Positions 9,371 through 15,439 of a stretch of 57,885 nt of DNA are shown here, piece by piece (the first letter of the stretch is position 1; each line of letters starts with the position of its first letter). A program made the position numbers and the translations under genes. The notes below the pieces were generated by a model. The model saw only the letters and a list, made by a program, of their open reading frames with translations, was not told the origin of the DNA and made no database searches. Source of the DNA: Oscillospiraceae bacterium (lineage in GTDB: Bacteria > Bacillota > Clostridia > Oscillospirales > Acutalibacteraceae). The stretch covers positions 1 through 57,885 of the forward strand of contig SVOS01000008.1 of assembly GCA_015066245.1 (NCBI GenBank), read 5' to 3'.

Positions 9371-9961
9371 ATGAAAAAATATAAGCTTTTAGCCCCTGTA
9401 GTGGCAATAATCTTGGTTCTTGCATCATTTGCAGGTTGTTCACCTCAGATTGACGAGTCTGCCGCAAATGCCGCCAAGAGTTATTATAATAACACAGTAA
9501 TCCGTCAGGATGTTGTAACTTCTAACAGCTATTGTGCTTTTGATAAAGTAGCTCTGACAGAAGAAATCTACAAAATCAAAGCAGAATCAGAAGGAATCAC
9601 CCTTGATGAATACCTGAGAAACCTTGCAGAAAAACGCAATATTACAGACAAAATCGACTCTGTGGCAGATTATCTCAGAGCACTGAGCACTTATTATATC
9701 AACAAAAATGTTGATACTTATGGTGAGGCATATTTTAGCCCCGATTCTCAAGTTGTAGAGTTCAGGTCTGTAGTGACTGATGAAATTAAAACAGCTTATG
9801 ATAATCTCGTAAGCAAATACTCTGCTGACGGCATTGATTTCAGCAAATATCTTAATTATTCTGATATCAGTGAAGGTATGCAGGTGACGGTTGGTAAGGA
9901 TGGCAACAATACTATTGTTTTGTTAGTAAAAATTAACGGCAGCTGGAAATTCTTAGCATAA
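9371..9961 (+). CDS. Secreted lipoprotein of unknown function
   Basis: The protein starts MKKYKLLAPVVAIILVLASF followed by an AGC lipobox, so it is exported and lipid-anchored on the outer face of the membrane. The remainder (about 170 residues) is hydrophilic with no motif I recognise. The second ATG (9371) is chosen over ATG 9362 because GAGAAAGG ends at 9360, ten bases before it. It stands alone between two terminators. Function unknown. Confidence 0.8.
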   Translation: MKKYKLLAPVVAIILVLASFAGCSPQIDESAANAAKSYYNNTVIRQDVVTSNSYCAFDKVALTEEIYKIKAESEGITLDEYLRNLAEKRNITDKIDSVADYLRALSTYYINKNVDTYGEAYFSPDSQVVEFRSVVTDEIKTAYDNLVSKYSADGIDFSKYLNYSDISEGMQVTVGKDGNNTIVLLVKINGSWKFLA

Positions 9962-9965
9962 AATT

Positions 9966-10002
9966 ATCCCGAAGGAGAGCATATCTCTTTCGGGATTTTC
10001 TT
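9966..10002 (+). terminator. Terminator of the 9371 lipoprotein gene
   Basis: ATCCCGAAGGAGAG and CTCTTTCGGGAT form a stem around a short CATAT loop, followed by TTTTCTTT. It ends the plus-strand lipoprotein transcript. Confidence 0.75.
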
Positions 10003-10038
10003 TAATAAAAACGGTGCAGTAACTAATACTGCACCGTT
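10003..10038 (-). terminator. Terminator of the minus-strand lipoprotein gene at 10043
   Basis: ACGGTGCAGT and ACTGCACCGT form a perfect 10-bp stem. Read on the minus strand it is followed by TTTTATTA, so it terminates the gene that ends at 10043. Together with the preceding hairpin it separates two convergent genes. Confidence 0.8.
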
Positions 10039-10042
10039 AATT

Positions 10043-10492
10043 TTATGTTATTTCAAAATAGTAATAATAAACTTCTTCGGCTATAACTTTGCTGTCATCA
10101 TTCAGTGGTGTTTTATCGAAATGTTTAACGATACGATAATTTCCCTCGGTCAAGTCGCCCCAAGTATTCTTAAAGTGTGTAGTAAATTCTTGGCTTGTAT
10201 CAGGGCTGAGACAAAGACGTATTGCTGTTATGCTGTGACCGCCATTAATATAGGGGACAGCTACCCACTCGTCGTTTTCATAGCGTTGTAAGCCAAAATC
10301 GTTGCCGAAGCCATAACTATATTTGTCTGAGTTGTTTTTTATAATAAGCACCATGCTTTCAGATGAAATCGATCCTTCCTTTGCTGTAAGTTCTATTCCG
10401 TTTGGGATGGTTTTGTCAGAACAAGCTGATAATATAAGAGTAAAGCAAACTATAGTCGAGAACAGAGTCAGTATTTTTATTATTTTTTTCAT
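10043..10492 (-). CDS. Lipoprotein with bacterial Ig-like domain
   Basis: A 149-residue lipoprotein: hydrophobic signal followed by an LSAC lipobox near residue 23, then a single beta-rich domain. The pattern SMVLIIKNNSDKYSYGFGND, a following VAVPY segment, and the late GDLTEGNYRIVKHF resembles bacterial Ig-like domains found in Firmicutes lipoproteins (Big_14-type, by eye). The ATG at 10492 is chosen because TAGGAGG lies 8 nt upstream; the in-frame GTG at 10501 is too close to it. Ligand and role unknown. Confidence 0.75.
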   Translation of the reverse strand: MKKIIKILTLFSTIVCFTLILSACSDKTIPNGIELTAKEGSISSESMVLIIKNNSDKYSYGFGNDFGLQRYENDEWVAVPYINGGHSITAIRLCLSPDTSQEFTTHFKNTWGDLTEGNYRIVKHFDKTPLNDDSKVIAEEVYYYYFEIT

Positions 10493-10592
10493 TATATACA
10501 CCTCCTATAAATTATTATAATAGACAAGACATCATCTGTCTATTGACAAAAACAATATAAAGGTTGTTATGTAGTTGTGGGATGTATACAAC

Positions 10593-10621
10593 AAAATCCG
10601 CCTGCTGTAAAAAGCAGGCGG
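10593..10621 (-). terminator. Terminator of the transketolase operon
   Basis: CCGCCTGC and GCAGGCGG form an 8-bp G/C-rich stem. On the minus strand the hairpin is followed by ATTTTGTT. It lies 20 nt beyond the stop of the transketolase C-terminal subunit gene. Confidence 0.8.
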
Positions 10622-10640
10622 TTAAAGTTTAAAATATTAA

Positions 10641-11585
10641 TTATTTCTGGAGTTCTTCGCGGATTACGTCTGCGATACCTGTCTCTGTAAGACCGAACTT
10701 CTCAAGAAGCTCCCAAGCGGGACCTGAGTAGCCGTATCTGTCATAAACGCCAACCTTGCGAACCTTAACGGGGCATTCCTCGCTTGTAACCTCAAGAACT
10801 GCATCACCGAGGCCGCCGATTACGTTGTGCTCCTCAACAGTGATAATCTTGCCTGTTTCCTTAGCAGCTTTGATGATAAGCTCACGGTCAATAGGCTTGA
10901 TTGTGTGGATATTGATAAGGCGAACACTGTAGCCTTCTTCCTTAAGCTTTAAGCAAGCCTTGCGGCACTCGTTAACAACAAGACCTGTAGCAACAACAGT
11001 GATGTCATTACCCTCCTGAAGTGTGATGCCCTTGCCAAGCTCGAACTCATATGTCTCAGGGTCGTTGAAAGAGTCGATAGCAAGTCTGCCAAGTCTGATA
11101 TAAACAGGGCCAACGTGCTCAATAGCAGCCTTAGCTGCAGCCTTCATTTCCCAGTGGTCAGCAGGGCAGAGAACTGTCATGCCGGGGATTGTACGCATAA
11201 GAGCAACGTCCTCAAGACACTGGTGAGTAGCACCGTCTTCGCCTGTGGAGATACCTGCGTGGCTGCCTGCGATTTTAACATTGAGGTGGGGATAGCCAAC
11301 GGAGTTACGAATCTGCTCGTAAGCTCTGCCTGTTGCAAACATAGCAAAGGATGCAGCAACTGGAATTTTACCACAGGATGCAAGACCTGCAGAAACACAA
11401 ATCATATTGCCCTCAGCAATACCGCAGTCAAAGAATCTCTCGGGGAATTCTTTCTTGAAGATTGATGTCTTTGTTGCACCTGCAAGGTCAGCATCAAGAA
11501 CAACAATGTTTTCGTTATCCTTAGCAAGCTCACAAAGAGCCTCGCCAAAGCTTTCTCTGGTTGCTTTTGTTACGATATCAGCCAT
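10641..11585 (-). CDS. Transketolase, C-terminal subunit
   Basis: This 314-residue protein supplies the pyrimidine-binding and C-terminal domains of a split transketolase, which moves two-carbon units between sugar phosphates in the non-oxidative pentose phosphate pathway. Visible features are FFDCGIAEGNMICVSAGLA (the conserved Glu that activates thiamine diphosphate), GSHAGISTGEDGATHQ and the C-terminal VEEHNVIGGLGDAV. The ATG at 11585 overlaps the stop of the N-terminal subunit gene in TAATG, with GGAGGGTGAG upstream. A DXS-like enzyme is less likely because of the paired subunit next door. Confidence 0.92.
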   Translation of the reverse strand: MADIVTKATRESFGEALCELAKDNENIVVLDADLAGATKTSIFKKEFPERFFDCGIAEGNMICVSAGLASCGKIPVAASFAMFATGRAYEQIRNSVGYPHLNVKIAGSHAGISTGEDGATHQCLEDVALMRTIPGMTVLCPADHWEMKAAAKAAIEHVGPVYIRLGRLAIDSFNDPETYEFELGKGITLQEGNDITVVATGLVVNECRKACLKLKEEGYSVRLINIHTIKPIDRELIIKAAKETGKIITVEEHNVIGGLGDAVLEVTSEECPVKVRKVGVYDRYGYSGPAWELLEKFGLTETGIADVIREELQK

Positions 11586-12433
11586 TAGCACTCACCCTCC
11601 AATTCCTTAAGCTGAGCCTCAAGCTCTGCAATTGCTTTCTCATACTCGTCCTTGTTGGGACCCTTGCCGTGCCAGTCAACCTGGTCTTCCATAAAGCTTA
11701 CGCCCTTGCCCTTAACTGTAGCAGCAAGAATAGCAGTGGGCTTGCCCTTAGTTTCTTTAGCTTTATTGAAAGCGGCCTCAATATCATCAAAGCAATGGCC
11801 GTTGATTTTGATAACCTCAAAACCAAAGCTTTCGAATTTCTTGTCAAGAGGCTCAATACCGCAAACTTCGCTTACTTTGCCGTCAATCTGAAGGCCGTTC
11901 TGGTCTACGATAACAACTAAGTTGTCAAGCTTGTTGTGAGCAGCAAACATAGCTGCCTCCCAAACCTGACCTTCTTCACACTCACCGTCACCGAGAACTG
12001 TGTAAACGCGGTAGGGGTTGTTGTCAATTTTAGAAGCCAGAGCCATACCGCAAGCGGCAGAAATACCCTGACCTAAAGAGCCTGTGCTCATATCAATACC
12101 GGGAGTTTTGTTCATGTCGGGGTGTCCCTGAAGCATAGCTCCAACGTGACGGAGCTTAGAGATTTCTTCCCAACCGAAGAAGCCCTTAAGTGCAAGGATT
12201 GCATAAAGGCTGGGGCAGCAGTGGCCCTTTGAAAGAACAAAACGGTCGCGGTTAGTCATCTTAGGATTTGTGGGATCTACATTCATTTCGTTAAAATAAA
12301 GGTAGGTCATAATATCAGCGGCAGAAAGTGAACCGCCGGGATGTCCTGACTTAGCATGGAATGTACCCTCAACGGCACCCATTCTTGCTTTACAGGCAAG
12401 CTTTTTAAGCTCGGTTTTCTGTGTGTTCTGCAT
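11585..12433 (-). CDS. Transketolase, N-terminal subunit
   Basis: This 282-residue protein is the thiamine diphosphate-binding half of the split transketolase. It carries KSGHPGGSLSAADI, SKGHCCPSLYAIL, GSLGQGISAACGMA and the ThDP motif GDGECEEGQVWEAA..., plus NGLQIDG. The start at 12433 (MQNTQKTELKK) is chosen because TAGGAGG lies upstream; an earlier in-frame start at 12475 would lie in the leader. The two subunit genes overlap, indicating stoichiometric expression. Confidence 0.93.
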   Translation of the reverse strand: MQNTQKTELKKLACKARMGAVEGTFHAKSGHPGGSLSAADIMTYLYFNEMNVDPTNPKMTNRDRFVLSKGHCCPSLYAILALKGFFGWEEISKLRHVGAMLQGHPDMNKTPGIDMSTGSLGQGISAACGMALASKIDNNPYRVYTVLGDGECEEGQVWEAAMFAAHNKLDNLVVIVDQNGLQIDGKVSEVCGIEPLDKKFESFGFEVIKINGHCFDDIEAAFNKAKETKGKPTAILAATVKGKGVSFMEDQVDWHGKGPNKDEYEKAIAELEAQLKELEGEC

Positions 12434-12463
12434 AGCAATTCCTCCTATTGAACAGTTTAATAG

Positions 12464-12480
12464 TAGTATTAGCAATACTA
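12464..12480. promoter_or_regulatory. 17-bp palindrome in the transketolase leader
   Basis: TAGTATT-AGC-AATACTA is a perfect 7+3+7 inverted repeat about 30 nt upstream of the transketolase start and just before its ribosome-binding site region. It is A/T-rich, so it is a better candidate for an operator than for an RNA hairpin. No regulator is adjacent. Confidence 0.45.
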
Positions 12481-12589
12481 TATTACCACAATTTTGTAAC
12501 CTTTAATTTCTTTTAAGAAAAATAAAGGGTTTTTCCTGTAGAATTTACTGCTTAAATATGTCGGTTTTTCGTAGATAACAACAATAGAC

Positions 12590-12618
12590 TTGAAACTTAA
12601 GGTGGTTTAAAATATAAT
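12590..12618 (+). promoter_or_regulatory. Sigma-A promoter of coaX
   Basis: TTGAAA (12590 to 12595) and TATAAT (12613 to 12618) are separated by exactly 17 bp. The ATG of coaX follows 16 nt after the -10 box, so the leader is very short. Confidence 0.8.
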
Positions 12619-12633
12619 AATAGTGGTGATATT

Positions 12634-13401
12634 ATGTTATTAGTATTTGACGTAGGTAATACAAATATTAAATTAGGACTTTTTGATGAGACTGAGTTTG
12701 TTATGATTGCACGTACCTCAACGGACGTACGCAAAACAGGCGATGAGCTTTCCCTTGAAATCAAAGGTATTTTTGAGGTTTACGGCTTTGACATCAAGGC
12801 TGTTGAGGGCACTATTATATCAAGCGTTGTTCCTCAGGTGCTTACATCTCTCAAAAGAGCAGTGAAGCTTCTTTTTGGCAAAGAACCTCTGGTAGTAGGG
12901 CCCGGGCTTAAAACGGGCATCAATCTAAAGATAGACAACCCTGCCTCAGCAGGAGCAGACCTTGTAACAGGTTGTGTTGGTGCGGCTGAGATGTATAAAT
13001 TGCCTTGTATCGCCATCAGCATGGGTACAGCCACAACAGTTTTTGTAATTGATGAAAACCGGTCTATGATTGGCGGTGCCATTATCCCCGGTGTGGGAAC
13101 ATCTCTTAATGCGTTAGTAAAACAGGGAGCTTTATTACCCTCTGTAGGTATTCATGCACCTGAGAAGGTTGTTGGTAAAAATACCGATGAATGTATGCGT
13201 TCGGGTATTGTTATCGGTACTGCTTCTATGATTGACGGTATGATTGACCGTATTGAAGAAGAAACCGGCTTTAGGTGCTCACTTGTTGCCACAGGCGGTC
13301 TGGCTGCTGAGATTGTGCCAAGCTGCAAACATAAAATTGAGCTTAGAGATGACCTTATGCTTCAGGGGCTCAGAATTTTATACGAGAAGAATAATAAATA
13401 A
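12634..13401 (+). CDS. coaX: Type III pantothenate kinase
   Basis: CoaX phosphorylates pantothenate in the first step of coenzyme A synthesis and is not inhibited by CoA. The 255-residue product has the ASKHA-fold phosphate 1 motif DVGNTNIKLG at residues 5 to 14, GADLVTGCVGA, and SMGTATTVFVID. It starts at ATG 12634 behind GTGGTGAT. It is followed by an ECF transporter S component and birA on the same strand, suggesting a vitamin-cofactor cluster. Confidence 0.96.
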   Translation: MLLVFDVGNTNIKLGLFDETEFVMIARTSTDVRKTGDELSLEIKGIFEVYGFDIKAVEGTIISSVVPQVLTSLKRAVKLLFGKEPLVVGPGLKTGINLKIDNPASAGADLVTGCVGAAEMYKLPCIAISMGTATTVFVIDENRSMIGGAIIPGVGTSLNALVKQGALLPSVGIHAPEKVVGKNTDECMRSGIVIGTASMIDGMIDRIEEETGFRCSLVATGGLAAEIVPSCKHKIELRDDLMLQGLRILYEKNNK

Positions 13402-13421
13402 TTTTGTGTTTCTTAAGTCGA

Positions 13422-13478
13422 TTACAGGTGTTTGCCTGTAAAATAAATTTTTATAGCGTCTCACCCTCATGGGGAGAC
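13422..13478 (+). promoter_or_regulatory. Two hairpins in the leader of the ECF S-component gene
   Basis: TTACAGG..CCTGTAA (13422 to 13441) is followed by A/T-rich sequence and could be a weak coaX terminator. GTCTC-A-CCC/GGG-GAGAC (13458 to 13478) is a stable stem with a TCAT tetraloop ending two bases before the AGCAGGAGG ribosome-binding region. I could not match these to a known riboswitch class. Confidence 0.4.
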
Positions 13479-13494
13479 AGCAGGAGGAATTTTT

Positions 13495-14100
13495 ATGAGT
13501 ACACGAAGAAAATCAACCATTAACCCAAAAGTCATTGATCTGGCATTGACTGCTTTGTTTGCAGCATTGATTATTCTCATGACTTTTACACCAATCGGCT
13601 ATATTCAGATTGGTCCTGCATTAAAGCTCACTTTGCTTACTTTGCCAACTGCAGTAGGCAGCGTTGTGCTTGGATGGAAAGCAGGACTTATCTTAGGTGG
13701 CGTATTTGGTATGTCCAGCTTTTTCACTTGCTTTGGTATGGACGCATTTGGTAATATGCTTTTAGGCATAAACCCTGTGTTTACATTTATTATGTGCGTG
13801 GTACCTCGTTTGTTGTGCGGCTTTTTGCCTGCATTGATTTTCAAGGCAATAAGCGAAGGTGGTACAAAACGCACTATGTTAGCTATCCCTGTTGCGACTG
13901 CAAGTACCGCAATAATTAACACTGTGTTTTTCCTCAGCGCGTTGTGGCTTTTCTTTGCTGAGAATACAGGCGCTGACAGTTTCTGGGCATTTTTCGCAAC
14001 ATCTGCAGGATTAAACGGTCTTATTGAAATCGCGGTTAACATTGTAGCAGGTACTGCTATTTGTAAGCCTTTGTTAATTGTTAAGAAAAGATTAGTATGA
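13495..14100 (+). CDS. ECF transporter S component (vitamin uptake, probably pantothenate)
   Basis: A 201-residue membrane protein with about six hydrophobic segments and the S-component pattern TALFAALIILMTF near residue 17, LGWKAGLILGGVFGMSS near 61 and the late ALNGLIEIAVNI-like helix. S components capture a vitamin and pair with a shared EcfAA'T module, which is not in this window. The substrate is inferred only from neighbours: pantothenate (coaX upstream) is favoured, biotin (birA downstream, 4-nt overlap) is the alternative. CAGGAGG precedes the ATG. Confidence 0.8.
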   Translation: MSTRRKSTINPKVIDLALTALFAALIILMTFTPIGYIQIGPALKLTLLTLPTAVGSVVLGWKAGLILGGVFGMSSFFTCFGMDAFGNMLLGINPVFTFIMCVVPRLLCGFLPALIFKAISEGGTKRTMLAIPVATASTAIINTVFFLSALWLFFAENTGADSFWAFFATSAGLNGLIEIAVNIVAGTAICKPLLIVKKRLV

Positions 14101-14810
14101 TAAATTTTCCCTTAGATACAGTGTATTTGGAGTCGGTGGATTCCACCAACAGTTACCTCAAAAGAATAATCAAAGAGAGCGGACTTGCTCGCGGTATGTC
14201 GGTGATGACAAAGACTCAGACATCAGGTCGGGGCCGTTTGGGACGAAGTTGGCTCAGCTCAGAGGGCGACACTCTTTGTATGAGCATCGCGGTGAAAGCA
14301 CCTTATTTCGAGGGCTTTACTTTGCTTGCGGCTTTGGCAGTTTATGATGCATTAATGCCCTTTTGCTCAGATAAGAATTTGCAGATAAAATGGCCTAATG
14401 ACATTATCTGCAACTCAAAAAAGCTTTCGGGTATTCTTTGTGAGAGGGTTAATGAATATACTGTTATTGGCATAGGGATAAATGTTAACGATAAAGCTTT
14501 TGCGTCTGAGATTTCTCACAAGGCGACTTCGCTTTTTCTTTTGAATAAGGAGAAATTTGATATTAAAGAGATTTTCAAGGGAGTTAACAAATCTTTTGAG
14601 GATACTTTTTCGAGATATGGTTTTTCATTTGCCAAAGATGCAAAAGCCAAGTACGAAAGCCTCTGTGCAAATTTGGGTAAAGAGGTATTTACTCAGAATC
14701 TAAATGGTGTGGCAGTGGGTATAGGTGAAGACGGCTCCCTGCTTTTAAAGACAGATGGTGGGATTATTCCTGTATCTTCGGGAGAAGTAGCAGTACATAA
14801 CATTTACTAA
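14097..14810 (+). CDS. birA: Biotin--[biotin carboxyl-carrier protein] ligase
   Basis: BirA attaches biotin to acetyl-CoA carboxylase and related carrier domains via biotinyl-5'-AMP. The 237-residue product shows VDSTNSYLK, GRGRLGRSW (biotin/ATP loop near residue 42), LQIKWPNDI and GIGINVN. There is no N-terminal winged helix, so this is the monofunctional group I type without repressor activity. Its ATG overlaps the stop of the transporter gene (ATGA). Confidence 0.94.
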   Translation: MINFPLDTVYLESVDSTNSYLKRIIKESGLARGMSVMTKTQTSGRGRLGRSWLSSEGDTLCMSIAVKAPYFEGFTLLAALAVYDALMPFCSDKNLQIKWPNDIICNSKKLSGILCERVNEYTVIGIGINVNDKAFASEISHKATSLFLLNKEKFDIKEIFKGVNKSFEDTFSRYGFSFAKDAKAKYESLCANLGKEVFTQNLNGVAVGIGEDGSLLLKTDGGIIPVSSGEVAVHNIY

Positions 14811-14823
14811 GGAGAGGTTTTAT

Positions 14824-15330
14824 ATGAGTTTCAAAGAAATTGATATCAAGGAGCTTGAGTTTAGCCCTTTTGAGAAAATCGGTAAGCAGTGGATGCTTAT
14901 TACTGCAGGTAATAAAGAATCCTTCAATACAATGACTGCAAGCTGGGGCGGACTTGGTGTGCTCTGGAATAAAAATGTAGCCTTTACGTTCATTAGACCC
15001 TCTCGCTATACCTATGAATTCTGCGAGAGAGAGGAGTATTTTACCCTTACATTTTTCCCTGAGGAGTACAGAAAGGCGCTGAGTTTCTGCGGAACAAAAT
15101 CCGGCAGAGATTACGACAAATGCAAAGAGACAGGATTAACTCCTTCTTTTGATGCAGATGCTCCTTATTTTGAAGAAGCTGAGCTTGTGCTTGTTTGCAA
15201 AAAGCTCTACGCTCAGGATATGGATAAGGCTTGTGTTATTGATAGTGCAGTAAATACAAATTACGGCGAAAATGAGCCTATGCACAGAGTGTATGTAGGC
15301 GAAATCGTAAAAGCTTTAATCAAAGAATAA
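14824..15330 (+). CDS. Flavin reductase family protein
   Basis: A 168-residue protein of the FMN-binding split-barrel flavin reductase type: NTMTASWGGLGVLW near residue 38 and FIRPSRYTYEF near 58 match the flavin-binding region. Members reduce flavins with NAD(P)H or act as small flavoproteins; the donor and partner here are unknown. AAGGAGAGG precedes the ATG, 13 nt after birA, so it may share the transcript. A terminator follows. Confidence 0.85.
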   Translation: MSFKEIDIKELEFSPFEKIGKQWMLITAGNKESFNTMTASWGGLGVLWNKNVAFTFIRPSRYTYEFCEREEYFTLTFFPEEYRKALSFCGTKSGRDYDKCKETGLTPSFDADAPYFEEAELVLVCKKLYAQDMDKACVIDSAVNTNYGENEPMHRVYVGEIVKALIKE

Positions 15331-15350
15331 TTATAGCAATTATATCAATA

Positions 15351-15384
15351 AAAGCTCTCTTCAGATACGAAGAGAGCTTTTTGT
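15351..15384 (+). terminator. Terminator of the coaX-birA-flavin reductase unit
   Basis: AAAGCTCTCTTC and GAAGAGAGCTTT form a 12-bp perfect stem with a 6-nt loop, followed by TTG. It ends the plus-strand operon. Confidence 0.85.
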
Positions 15385-15390
15385 GTAATG

Positions 15391-15426
15391 AAAATCCCCT
15401 TTGTAGAGATATTTACAAAGGGGATT
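15391..15426 (-). terminator. Terminator of the ABC transporter gene
   Basis: AATCCCCTTTGTA and TACAAAGGGGATT form a 13-bp stem; on the minus strand it is followed by TTTTCATT. It lies 14 nt after the stop of the transporter gene. Confidence 0.82.
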
Positions 15427-15439
15427 GTTATTAAAATAT

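Noticed and set aside
13422..13494. Known riboswitch (preQ1, folate or TPP) before the ECF gene
   Set aside because: The hairpins do not match the conserved cores that I know of these classes.
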